64,000 nucleotides of DNA, taken from the NCBI GenBank assembly GCA_002731875.1, contig PCCY01000023.1:1-64000 (forward strand). Direction: 5' to 3'. Below the pieces are notes generated by a model. The model saw only the letters and a program-made list of their open reading frames with translations, ran no database searches and was not told where the DNA came from. The translations under genes were made by a program, and so were the position numbers. This DNA is from Roseobacter sp. (lineage in GTDB: Bacteria > Pseudomonadota > Alphaproteobacteria > Rhodobacterales > Rhodobacteraceae). Every line of letters begins with the position of its first letter. The stretch's first letter is position 1. This document shows positions 42,337 through 51,277 of this stretch, piece after piece.

Positions 42337-45324
42337 ATGCTTGTGAACATGAACAAACGGCTGACGTTCCTTTCCGTCGGGGGTGAGGTTGCGTCACTGA
42401 TCAAGGTACGCAGTTGGCATGGGCATCCCTTGGGCGCGCCTCAGGACTGGTCGCAAAGCCTCAAGACGGCGCTTCAGATCATATGGGCGTCCCCCTCGCC
42501 AAGTTTTATCTGCTGGGGGTCTGACCAGTTTCTGTTTTACAATGATGCCTTTGCATCCCTGTTGGGCGCGGCCCATCCTGAGGCGTTGGCGCAATCCGCT
42601 GAACAGAGCCTCGGGGGCATGTGGCCTGATCTGGCTCCGGCCCTCGAGCAAGTTGTTGACCGGGGTGAAGCAGCGCGCCTGACGACGACGATCCCGTGCG
42701 CTTCGGGTCGTCAGTCCGCTCAGGGTGCGCTGACGCTCACCCCGTTGGCAGATGATCAAGGGCAGTCAAGCGCCGTTCTTTGCACAGTCCTCGACACGCA
42801 GCCCGAACAATCCAATGCAGAGGAGTCCGGGGACCTGCAATCCTTGCAGCACAAGCTGCTGGAACTGACCCTTCAGGAACAGCCGCTGAATTTGGTCGTG
42901 AATGAGCTGATGCGTGCGGTTCGGACGTTCATCGGCCACGGGTCGCCCTGTTCGATCCTTTTGGCCGACAAGGAAGGCCGCAAGCTCTTTCACGGTGCTG
43001 CAATCGGACTGCCAGAGGCATATACCAACGCCATCGACGGGGTAGGGATTGGGCCGAAGGACGGATCTTGTGGGACCGCCGCCTATCGCAAAGCCCCTGT
43101 CGTCGTGGGCGACATCGCCAAGGATAGTTTGTGGGCGGATTATCGGGACGCGGCGCTTGCGCACGGCCTGCGCGCCTGTTGGTCGCACCCCATCGTCGGG
43201 ACCGGGGGCACAGTCCTGGGGACATTTGCCATCTACAGGCATCGGCCCGGTTTGCCCACCGCGCGCCAAGAGGATTTTCTTGATCTGGTGGCGCGGATCA
43301 CCGCGCTGATCCTCGAACGCTATTCGGCCCAGGAAGAGCTCAATGGCCAAAAACGGCTGCTTCAAACGTTGAACAGGACCGGGGCCGGAGTCGCGGCCGA
43401 GTTGGATCAAGACGTATTGGTGCAAATGGTCACCGACGCTGGCGTCGAGCTGACCGGCGCGAAGTTTGGTGCGTTCTTCTACAATGTCACCGATGCGGCG
43501 GGTGAAAGCTATATGCTCTATACCCTGTCTGGCGTCGACAAGTCGGCCTTTAGCAATTTCCCGATGCCGCGCAACACCGGGGTCTTTGCACCGACGTTCG
43601 CCGGTGATGGTATCGTCCGATCCGAAGATATCACCGCGGATTCGCGCTATGGCCAGAACGCGCCTTTTCGCGGCATGCCAGACGGCCACCTGCCGGTGCG
43701 CAGTTATTTGGCCGCCCCGGTGGTCTCGCGGTCGGGCGAGGTTCTGGGCGGATTGTTTTTCGGCCATGACAAAACCGGCCAGTTCTCGGTGCATCACGAA
43801 AAACTCATGGACGGGCTTGCGGGCCAGGCCTCTATCGCGCTGGACAACGCGCGCCTCTATCGCTCAGCGCAAAGCGAGATCGAGGTGCGGCGTCGAGCCG
43901 AAGAAGAGCTGATCCAGATCAAGAGTGATCTGGAACTGGCGCAGGAACGAGTCGAGTTGGCCCTGGAGGCCGGTGCGATCGTCGGCACGTGGATCTGGGA
44001 CATCCGATCCGATCTCGTCACTGCCGATGACCAGTTTGCACGGGCCTTCGGGCTGCCGGTTGACCGCTGCCGAGAGGGGATGCCATTTGACGATGTGGCG
44101 GGGTCGATCCACCCCGAAGACTGGGATGGGGTAAAATCCCGGTTCGAGGCCGCTGTCCAAACCGGCGGGACCTACAGGGCTGAATACCGGTCAAAGCATG
44201 CGGATGGATGCTATCGCTGGGTAGAGGCCAGCGGGTATTGCGAACATGACAGCGAAGGTCGGGCGATCCGTTTTCCGGGTGTTCTGATGAATATCGAACA
44301 GCGCCGCCAGATCGAAAGCGATCTCAAGCGCCGCGAAGCCGATCTTGCGCTGTTGCTGGATGCCACGGCCGATGGTTTCTATGCCGTGGACAAAAAGGGA
44401 TATACAACCCGATGCAACGCGGCGTTCCTGCGTATGCTTGGCTTTGAAAAGACAGACGATGTCATCGGCAAGCAGTTGCACGACATCATCCATCATTCAT
44501 ACGCTGACGGCTCTCATTACCCGCATGAAGATTGCCCGATCTACCAGGTGGCGTCGTCCGGTGAGATGGCGCATGTCGACGATGAGGTGTTCTTTCGGAC
44601 GGACGGCACGCCCTTCCCGGTGGAGTACTGGGTGCGCCCCGTAGTCTGGCAAGGCGAATTGCAGGGCGCAGTCTGCAACGTTGTTGACATCAGCGAACGG
44701 AAACGTGCCGAAGACGCCCAAAAGCTGCTGATGCGCGAACTGAACCACCGTGTGAAAAACCTGTTCTCAATCACCGCCGGGATGATTAAAATGACTGCCC
44801 GGCACGTGGACAGCGTGGAGGAAATGTCGTCATCACTGACGGGCCGGGTACTGGCGCTTGCCCGGGCGCATGAATTGATCAGCACTTCGATCGCCTCACA
44901 CCAAAACCACGAGGCCCCCAGCAGCCTTGAAAAGTTGATAGAGGTGGTGATGGAGCCGCATGTAGAGGGCAGGCCAGGGGTGCTTGAACTCGCTGGGCCC
45001 CCGGTCGAACTTGGACCCACGTCCACGACAGGGTTTGCGCTCATTCTGCACGAATTGGCAACCAACGCCGCAAAATACGGTGCCCTTTCGGTGGCACCGG
45101 GGAAGCTGTGCATTACCTGGGACCTCGTCGGAGACCTGTTGACGTTGGATTGGCAGGAAACCGGTGGGCCGGAATTGACAGGGCCGCCGGTGCAGAATGG
45201 CTTTGGCAGCCAGCTCGCGCGGCTGAGCGCGACCGGACAGCTGGGCGGTGGGATCGAACATGTTTGGCATCCGAGCGGCGTAGAGGTTCACCTGACCGCC
45301 GCTCGTGATCGTCTGATTCATTAA
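42337..45324 (+). CDS. HWE-type sensor histidine kinase with PAS and GAF domains
   Basis: The protein has 995 aa from ATG 42337, which has GAGGGAG upstream. Order of domains: a PAS-like region (about 15-140), two GAF domains (about 170-325 and 345-510), two PAS domains (about 550-660 and 665-785), then an HWE kinase core (about 790-990). The phospho-acceptor lies in 'LMRELNHRVKNLFSI' (His804). The ATP-binding Asn box is 'LILHELATNAAKYGAL'. There are no membrane segments, so it is a soluble sensor. The GAF2/PAS mix suggests light, redox or small-ligand sensing, but no chromophore Cys is obvious to me. A receiver protein gene follows 16 bp later and is its likely partner. Confidence 0.9.
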   Translation: MLVNMNKRLTFLSVGGEVASLIKVRSWHGHPLGAPQDWSQSLKTALQIIWASPSPSFICWGSDQFLFYNDAFASLLGAAHPEALAQSAEQSLGGMWPDLAPALEQVVDRGEAARLTTTIPCASGRQSAQGALTLTPLADDQGQSSAVLCTVLDTQPEQSNAEESGDLQSLQHKLLELTLQEQPLNLVVNELMRAVRTFIGHGSPCSILLADKEGRKLFHGAAIGLPEAYTNAIDGVGIGPKDGSCGTAAYRKAPVVVGDIAKDSLWADYRDAALAHGLRACWSHPIVGTGGTVLGTFAIYRHRPGLPTARQEDFLDLVARITALILERYSAQEELNGQKRLLQTLNRTGAGVAAELDQDVLVQMVTDAGVELTGAKFGAFFYNVTDAAGESYMLYTLSGVDKSAFSNFPMPRNTGVFAPTFAGDGIVRSEDITADSRYGQNAPFRGMPDGHLPVRSYLAAPVVSRSGEVLGGLFFGHDKTGQFSVHHEKLMDGLAGQASIALDNARLYRSAQSEIEVRRRAEEELIQIKSDLELAQERVELALEAGAIVGTWIWDIRSDLVTADDQFARAFGLPVDRCREGMPFDDVAGSIHPEDWDGVKSRFEAAVQTGGTYRAEYRSKHADGCYRWVEASGYCEHDSEGRAIRFPGVLMNIEQRRQIESDLKRREADLALLLDATADGFYAVDKKGYTTRCNAAFLRMLGFEKTDDVIGKQLHDIIHHSYADGSHYPHEDCPIYQVASSGEMAHVDDEVFFRTDGTPFPVEYWVRPVVWQGELQGAVCNVVDISERKRAEDAQKLLMRELNHRVKNLFSITAGMIKMTARHVDSVEEMSSSLTGRVLALARAHELISTSIASHQNHEAPSSLEKLIEVVMEPHVEGRPGVLELAGPPVELGPTSTTGFALILHELATNAAKYGALSVAPGKLCITWDLVGDLLTLDWQETGGPELTGPPVQNGFGSQLARLSATGQLGGGIEHVWHPSGVEVHLTAARDRLIH

Positions 45325-45340
45325 AGTGAGGAGCGTTTCT

Positions 45341-45736
45341 ATGTCCGCAGCCGATCAATATCTCGCCGGCCTGAAGGTTCTGATCGTGGAGGACGAACCC
45401 TTCATTGCGCTCGATCTCGCGTTCGGTGTTGAGGACGCAGGCGGAATCCCCTTGGGACCGGCCTCGTCTGTCGCGCAGGCGTTAAAGCTGATCGAAGACG
45501 CGCTGCCCGACGCAGCCATCGTCGATGTTGACCTGCCCGACGGAAAAATCGGCCCGGTGCTGGCCGCGCTTCGCCCCATGGTGCCGGTCGTCGTGCACAC
45601 CGGCGTGGGTCTGCCGGAGCTCCTGCGCAAGGCTCATCCTGAACTGCTTGTGTGCACCAAACCGACCACTCCTTCCGAATTGGCCCGGCGGCTAAGTGCC
45701 GAGATATCCCAGCACTCGCAAGGCGAGGAGAGCTGA
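45341..45736 (+). CDS. single-domain response regulator
   Basis: The 131-aa protein is a stand-alone receiver. The acidic pair is in 'VLIVEDEPFIALDL', the phospho-acceptor is Asp62 in 'AAIVDVDLPDGK', and the conserved Lys is in 'VCTKPTTPSEL'. It has no output domain, so it passes the signal on by protein contact, as receivers paired with HWE/HisKA_2 kinases usually do. ATG 45341 has GAGGAG upstream; an earlier start at 45326 does not. Confidence 0.9.
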   Translation: MSAADQYLAGLKVLIVEDEPFIALDLAFGVEDAGGIPLGPASSVAQALKLIEDALPDAAIVDVDLPDGKIGPVLAALRPMVPVVVHTGVGLPELLRKAHPELLVCTKPTTPSELARRLSAEISQHSQGEES

Positions 45737-45946
45737 CCTGAAGACGGGTTCGGCCGGGTCGGCGTCTGGCAGGAGCGTAGCCAGCATCAAAGCCGGTCAC
45801 GCCCCGGGACGCGAGAGTATGGTCTTGTCGCGATTTCAATGAACAAAGAATCCCAAAGACCCCAGGGATGGCACGTATCCTGATCCGCAGATCTTGGGCA
45901 CAGATACGGTCAAATAAGGTATCGTGACCGCGCACCGACCAGACAC

Positions 45947-45988
45947 AAAAAAACGGCCCAGGGAGCTATGCCGCTAAGCCGTTTTTTT
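45947..45988 (-). terminator. terminator of the tRNA-fMet transcript
   Basis: AAACGGC (45,951-45,957) pairs with GCCGTTT (45,978-45,984), flanked by A and T runs on both sides. It lies directly downstream of the minus-strand tRNA and could also stop transcripts coming from the response regulator. Confidence 0.75.
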
Positions 45989-45995
45989 ATTTGTT

Positions 45996-46072
<77 letters not shown>

Positions 46073-46249
46073 GGGGTCTGCTACCTTGCATTCTTATGGG
46101 CTGCAAGATGTAGCAGCGCGATTTTTTGGAAAAGTCGCGATTATTTTTTTGTTTTCTTTTTGTTCCCCTTCCCCGACGCCGGGCAGGGAATGAAACGTAG
46201 GGTGGCATTGGATGCGTGATCATGCGACGCCCGGGACAGGGGATGACGG

Positions 46250-46894
46250 TCAGTCGTTATCTTGCCCGGCCCCCGCGCCGGCGCGGCTGGCTTCGGTTGC
46301 CGGAGCGTATGTCCGAAACGCGAAGCTTTCCAGAACGCGCAGCGTGGCGCTGTCCATTCGACGGCCCGCGAGGGTGTGGGGTGACGGGGTAAACCGGCTT
46401 TGGGTCTTGCTCAATACGGCTCGGGTTGCGTGACGTGTCATCACGGCAGCCTGGTCGGCCTCGGCGGCTACCCGGCCGTTGTTAAAGGTCAATAAGCTGC
46501 CTGCCCACTCGAGGGCGACGGTGACACCACCGGACCCGGACGCCGCAGCGACGAAGGGGGCCAGTAGCAGCGGGGCCGATATATCTTTGATGTGCAATGG
46601 GTCATCAACAGTCAAACCGTAGGCCCGGTCACTGATCATCGCACCGACGATGATTGGACAAAGCGTGCCGGATGTCGCGCTTAGAGATCCATTCGCGAAC
46701 CGAGGCACAAGCTTTGAATACGCAATACCGTCATTGGTAGCGAGCAAACCCGCCAAGAGTTGCGGGCCCGCAAACCCGTGATCACAAAGCCAGCGCACCG
46801 CTTTGCCGGTTTCTTCCGCCAGACCCCAGCTCATCCCGGCACCGCGCGCGGCTTTCCGGCTTAGTGCTTCGATCTCGTTAAGCGAATATATCAT
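46250..46894 (-). CDS. DUF3726-like protein, last gene of the BCCT cluster
   Basis: The 214-aa protein starts at ATG 46894, behind GGAG, and overlaps the stop of the preceding gene by 4 bp. The start 'MIYSLNEIEALSRKAARGAG' with 'WGLAEETGKAVRWLCDHG' matches my memory of the DUF3726 family, which is common in roseobacters and has no known function. No catalytic motif or membrane segment is visible. It is translated together with the 567-aa protein, so the two probably act as one enzyme or complex in the pathway. Confidence 0.65.
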   Translation of the reverse strand: MIYSLNEIEALSRKAARGAGMSWGLAEETGKAVRWLCDHGFAGPQLLAGLLATNDGIAYSKLVPRFANGSLSATSGTLCPIIVGAMISDRAYGLTVDDPLHIKDISAPLLLAPFVAAASGSGGVTVALEWAGSLLTFNNGRVAAEADQAAVMTRHATRAVLSKTQSRFTPSPHTLAGRRMDSATLRVLESFAFRTYAPATEASRAGAGAGQDND

Positions 46895-48594
46895 TCCAGG
46901 ATCTCCTGAATCGCTGGATAGGTCCACCCGGCGAATTCCATCTGGGCGACCTCATGGGGGAACGGCGCATTGCGAAACATGTTGATCCGCACCCATCGGT
47001 CTGAACGCGGGTCGAAATGGCAGGCCCCGAAAAACGACAGCTTCGCGCGCAGCAGGTCGATCGGGAGGACATCCGCAGCAATCGTGTTGTCGCGGATTTC
47101 GGCGTAGGGATAGCGAGCGGCAATCTGTACCCTGCGGATGATATGACGGTGCTCTGGATGGCGCAGCAGCATATCGGCGACACGGGTGTCGGCATTTTCC
47201 GATGCCAGGGCGCTGCTCAGCAGGGCTGCGTCGCGGCCCGGGGCCAGGGGCTGTTCATAGGCGGCGATTGGTTCGGACTCGCGTTCGCCCAGGCGGGGTT
47301 CCAGCTTTTCCGCTGAAACATACCACGCGCGCGCCTGACTTTCGGGCAGGGTCCAGTCGATCTCCAATGCCCAGGCATAGTTCGCGGCCACAATATCGCG
47401 AAGTTGGCGCACAGTCATGCTGCCATCAATGGCAAAGCCCGCTGTTTCGTCTGCACTCATCCGTGCGGGTAGATCGTCGACCAATCCCCCATAGGGCTCC
47501 ATCATCAACGCCACAAGGAGCTCCTGGCCTTCAAGGCTCAAGGCGGTTTCCGACCAGCGATACAGACAGTCCCACGGCATTTCCTTTTCAAGGGCACCGG
47601 TTTCCAGATGCTCGGTAAGCGTGTCGAGATCAGCTTTGAGCTTGGTGATCTTGTCGCATTGAAGTGCATGTTCCGAATGCCAGTCATCGACGTTGCGTTG
47701 GCCTCGGCGCAGCATGACCCGAAATGCCTTGGCATCGACGGGTGACGCCGTAGGAAGCGCACGAACCCGTGCCAGCGCGGTTTCGCGTGCCTCGATCCAG
47801 TTGTTCAGCAGGATAGGGTGGTTGAGCAGGAAAGGGGCCATGCCCAAGCCCGTCGAATTGCCGATGCCAAAACGCCTGCGCAATTCGGGGTCGAGCGGGA
47901 CTGCCCTATCGGGTGCACGCAGCACGGCAAGATGTTCTACGAGGTCAAGAACGAAACCGCGGATCAGGAACACGGTCAACATTTCAGCCTGAAATGGCGC
48001 GGCAAATTCAGGGCGGTCGCAAATGCTTTCGCGATCGGCGGCCCCGAGCTTGCCTGACCCGTATACGGCAGTGGTGCGCATCAGATAACCGACGGCATCG
48101 ACTTGGCCCACATCGGGCTGTTCACCTCGGCTGAGGCAATCTACGACGTGGTCGAACAGTCGCACGGACCGATTGGCCCGAGACACCGTCAGCTCTGATG
48201 CGGTGACGCGGCCCGCTTCCTGAAGCGGAATATTGCGGGACAGCCGTTGGATATCTTCGTTGGTGGGCACCCCGTCGAACAGCGCAAACGTAGCGTCCCA
48301 CGCGGTGGCGATCACCCGGTCCGAGCGTTGCTCCGGAGGCAGATCATGGGCAAAGGCCACCAAGCTATAACTGCGGGCCGGTCCGTGCATGGTGTATACG
48401 GCGTGACCCACACCTTTGGCGTCGATCTCGAAGGCGCGTCGCTCAAAGCGCCAGCGTTCGGCCTTGAGGCGGCGTAGCAAGACCCGCATGAATGACAGTC
48501 GCGATTGGTGAAAAGACCCCATGCGGGCCAGGCGCATCACACTGTGAGCAGGGCGCAGTACTACGGTATCGGGGTTTAACTGATCCAGTTTCAT
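46891..48594 (-). CDS. 567-aa protein of unknown family, BCCT cluster
   Basis: The protein begins at ATG 48594, preceded by a near-perfect AGGAGG. It is soluble, rich in charged residues, with no signal peptide or membrane segment. Stretches that may be conserved include 'HSVMRLARMGSFHQSRLSFM' near the start, 'EMPWDCLYRWSETALSLEGQ' in the middle and 'RWVRINMFRNAPFPHEVAQM' near the end. A mid-region 'DDWHSEHALQCDKI' precedes a helical segment. I cannot assign a family or reaction. It lies between the transporter gene and the DUF3726-like gene, overlapping the latter, and is the main unknown of the locus. Confidence 0.7.
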   Translation of the reverse strand: MKLDQLNPDTVVLRPAHSVMRLARMGSFHQSRLSFMRVLLRRLKAERWRFERRAFEIDAKGVGHAVYTMHGPARSYSLVAFAHDLPPEQRSDRVIATAWDATFALFDGVPTNEDIQRLSRNIPLQEAGRVTASELTVSRANRSVRLFDHVVDCLSRGEQPDVGQVDAVGYLMRTTAVYGSGKLGAADRESICDRPEFAAPFQAEMLTVFLIRGFVLDLVEHLAVLRAPDRAVPLDPELRRRFGIGNSTGLGMAPFLLNHPILLNNWIEARETALARVRALPTASPVDAKAFRVMLRRGQRNVDDWHSEHALQCDKITKLKADLDTLTEHLETGALEKEMPWDCLYRWSETALSLEGQELLVALMMEPYGGLVDDLPARMSADETAGFAIDGSMTVRQLRDIVAANYAWALEIDWTLPESQARAWYVSAEKLEPRLGERESEPIAAYEQPLAPGRDAALLSSALASENADTRVADMLLRHPEHRHIIRRVQIAARYPYAEIRDNTIAADVLPIDLLRAKLSFFGACHFDPRSDRWVRINMFRNAPFPHEVAQMEFAGWTYPAIQEILE

Positions 48595-48664
48595 CACGCG
48601 CCTCCTCTTGCATGATATCACATATCTTTGCGGGCGGCCCCATTGGGACCGCACCGCGACTTTA

Positions 48665-50227
48665 TCAGGTGTTTTCACGACCCTTCGCGAGCGTGATCCT
48701 CACCGCGTCCCAAAGCGAAGGAAGCAGAACCAGCGATACCGGCACGGCGGTAACCACGATGAAGCTTTGAAGCTTGCCGACCCCACCCGCCCCGAGCGAT
48801 ATCAGGATAACCGCCATCAGGCCCATGCCAACGCCCCAGAATACTCTTACCGGCATCGAAGAACGGTCCTCGTCGGACATGGCGACCGAGATGACGTAGG
48901 TCATTGAATCGCCAGTGGTTGCCACGAAAATCGTCGTGAGGATAAGAAACAGCAGCGAAACGAGAAAGCCCAAGGGCAGCTGCTGGGTGATGGCGAGCAG
49001 GGCCGCCGGCAGGTTGAACCCTTCAAAAGCAGTTGACACAGAACCGGTGTTTCCAAGCTCGAACGCGATGCCGGACCCGCCGATGATGGTGAACCAGAAC
49101 GTGGTGATGACGGGGGCCACCAATGACAGCATGATGATGATCGACCTGATCGACCGCCCGCGCGAGATGCGCGCGATGAACATCGCCATCAGCGGGCCGT
49201 ATCCCATGAACCAACCCCAGAAGAATACTGTCCACCACCCCAGCCAACCGGGTTCGCCAAACAGTCCTGCTTCGCCGCGATACAGTGCCATGTCAAAGAA
49301 GTTTGCGATATAGCTTGTGAAGCCGGCGAAATAGCTTTTGAAGATGAACGCCGTTGGCCCCAGGACAAGCATGAACACCAACAAGCCACCAGCCAGAATG
49401 ACGTTGATCTTGCTCAAAAGCTGGATACCACGCGTCAGCCCCGACATTGCAGACAGGGTATAGAGGGTAACGAGCCCGGCAATGACGATGGCCTGGGTCG
49501 CAAAGGCATCGGGAATTCCGAACAGCGCGTTCAAGCCATAGCTGACCTGAAGCCCGAGAAAACCGATCGGTCCCACCGTTCCGGCCACCACAGCGATAAT
49601 GCAAGACGCGTCAGCGATCAGCCCGATGGGTCCCTTGATCGCACGGTCACCGAACAGCGGATAAAGCAGGGTGCGTGGCGCAAGCGGCAGACCTTTTTCA
49701 TAGTGATAATGCATCAACATGATCGTGGTCAGTGCGCCCAGAATCGCCCAAGCCAGGAAACCCCAATGCATGAAGCTTTGCGCCAACGCCGGTGCCACGG
49801 CAGCGGGAGTTCCCGCTTCGGCACCAAACAGGGGCGGAGAGGACAGGAAGTGCGCCATCGGTTCTCCGGCAGCCCAAAACACACCACCGCCCGCCAGCAG
49901 CGTGCACATGATCATCGATCCCCATTGAAATACCGAAAACTCCGGCCTTGCCATTGTCCCCATGATTGCCTTGCCGCCCGGCAGAAAGATTATCACCAGT
50001 CCGATCAGAAAGGTCGCCAACAGCAAGAGTTGCCAATACAGACCGAAATACTGGGCCGAGAAGGCAAAGCTGGTGTCCACGATCAGCGAAAGCAATTCGA
50101 GGTCAAACAGCGCGATGAGGCAGAAAATTGCAATAAATCCCCCGGTTATTGCAAACAGTGGTTTGTTGATGTGCCCGGGGCGCGGGCTTTGTGCCGCTAC
50201 CGTCGGATTGTGGGTCTGGTACGTCAT
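48665..50227 (-). CDS. BCCT family (betaine/carnitine/choline) transporter
   Basis: The 520-aa protein has about 12 membrane helices and belongs to the BCCT family of sodium- or proton-coupled carriers for quaternary ammonium compounds. The key block is 'WWTVFFWGWFMGYGPLMAMF' followed by 'IARISRGRSIRSII'; canonical BCCTs have 'W..FYWAWW..W.PFVG.FIARISRGR'. The altered tryptophan box suggests a substrate different from glycine betaine. There is no long cytoplasmic C-terminal extension of the osmosensing kind, so it is likely a catabolic importer. A GGAGG site precedes ATG 50227. It follows the M19 gene by 42 bp. Confidence 0.88.
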   Translation of the reverse strand: MTYQTHNPTVAAQSPRPGHINKPLFAITGGFIAIFCLIALFDLELLSLIVDTSFAFSAQYFGLYWQLLLLATFLIGLVIIFLPGGKAIMGTMARPEFSVFQWGSMIMCTLLAGGGVFWAAGEPMAHFLSSPPLFGAEAGTPAAVAPALAQSFMHWGFLAWAILGALTTIMLMHYHYEKGLPLAPRTLLYPLFGDRAIKGPIGLIADASCIIAVVAGTVGPIGFLGLQVSYGLNALFGIPDAFATQAIVIAGLVTLYTLSAMSGLTRGIQLLSKINVILAGGLLVFMLVLGPTAFIFKSYFAGFTSYIANFFDMALYRGEAGLFGEPGWLGWWTVFFWGWFMGYGPLMAMFIARISRGRSIRSIIIMLSLVAPVITTFWFTIIGGSGIAFELGNTGSVSTAFEGFNLPAALLAITQQLPLGFLVSLLFLILTTIFVATTGDSMTYVISVAMSDEDRSSMPVRVFWGVGMGLMAVILISLGAGGVGKLQSFIVVTAVPVSLVLLPSLWDAVRITLAKGRENT

Positions 50228-50269
50228 TCCAACCTCCCTGAAGGAATATCCAATAATGTATCGGGTGGC

Positions 50270-51277
50270 CTATTCAGCCGCTCGAGCTTCCCGCACCTCC
50301 CGCGCGGGACCAAAGCTGGCGTCGAAGAAACGCAGCCAGTTTTCTCCCATGATGCCGGCCACTTCGGCTGCATCAAATCCTACTGACCGCAACCCTGCCT
50401 CGACGTTGGAGAAGTCGCGGTTATCCGTGAACCAGGTGGGCATATCGGGAAAGCCAGGCGCAGCGGCCGAGCCTTCGCCATAGTCAACCTTTTTCGTCCA
50501 GCGTCCCATACGCATCCAGTCGACGACACTGTCGGGGTGGTCCTGGCACAGGTCCGATCCGATCCCAAGCACCTCTGGCCCGACCATTTCAGCGGTTTGT
50601 GCGACCATTTCGCAAAAGCTTTGCAATGTGCAGTCCGACTTGCCCTTCAGGTGGTGCGGATACAGTGAAAAGCCCAACATTCCGCCGGTTTCGGCCAGCG
50701 CCCGGATCACGTCATCGGGTTTGTTACGCCTTGCCGGTACCCAAAACGCCGGATTGGCATGGGTGATGGCTATGGGGCGGGCGGAATGTTCAATCGCCTC
50801 CAGAGTCGACCGATCTGCCGAATGGCTCATGTCCACCACCAGGCCCACGCGGTTCATTTCGTCGATGACCTCGCGGCCCATGCGGGTCAGGCCCGGATCT
50901 TGAGCCTCGTAGCATCCTGTCGCCAGAAGCGACTGATTGTTGTAGCTGAGTTGCATGAAGCGGGCGCCCAGCGTGTGCACAATTTCGACCAGGCCGATGT
51001 CATCTTCGATGGGCGAGGGGTTTTGGAAGCCAAAGAAGATCGCAGTGCGCCCTTCGGTTTTGGCACGCCGCACGTCCGCACCGATGCGACCTTGGAATAT
51101 AAGCTCTGGAAACTGTTCGAACCAACGGTTCCACTGTTCGATATTCTGCACAGTCTCACGAAAATTCTCATGATAGGCGATGGTGACGTGCACCGCGTCC
51201 ACGCCGCCTTCGCGCATTTGGCGAAAGATCTTTTCAGACCAGTTGGCGTACTGGAGGCAATCAATACGGTGCGTCAC
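50270..51277 (-). CDS. M19 (membrane dipeptidase) family hydrolase with altered metal site
   Basis: The 335-aa protein starts at GTG 51277, which overlaps the aldehyde dehydrogenase stop (GTGA) and has GGAGG upstream. The barrel of renal-dipeptidase-type enzymes is clear: 'GLTRMGREVIDEMNRVGLVV', 'DMSHSADRS' and 'ITHANPAF' keep two metal-binding His. However, the N-terminal H-x-D is replaced by 'HRIDCLQYANW', and the bridging Glu block reads 'FFGFQNPSPIED' with Gln in place of Glu. So it probably does not hydrolyse ordinary dipeptides. Its neighbours suggest it acts on the compound imported by the BCCT carrier. Confidence 0.8.
   Translation of the reverse strand: MTHRIDCLQYANWSEKIFRQMREGGVDAVHVTIAYHENFRETVQNIEQWNRWFEQFPELIFQGRIGADVRRAKTEGRTAIFFGFQNPSPIEDDIGLVEIVHTLGARFMQLSYNNQSLLATGCYEAQDPGLTRMGREVIDEMNRVGLVVDMSHSADRSTLEAIEHSARPIAITHANPAFWVPARRNKPDDVIRALAETGGMLGFSLYPHHLKGKSDCTLQSFCEMVAQTAEMVGPEVLGIGSDLCQDHPDSVVDWMRMGRWTKKVDYGEGSAAAPGFPDMPTWFTDNRDFSNVEAGLRSVGFDAAEVAGIMGENWLRFFDASFGPAREVREARAAE

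Noticed and set aside
42766-43797. A 343-codon minus-strand open frame inside the sensor kinase gene
   Set aside because: It lies within the GAF domains of the kinase, shows no recognisable protein, and reads as an antisense artefact.
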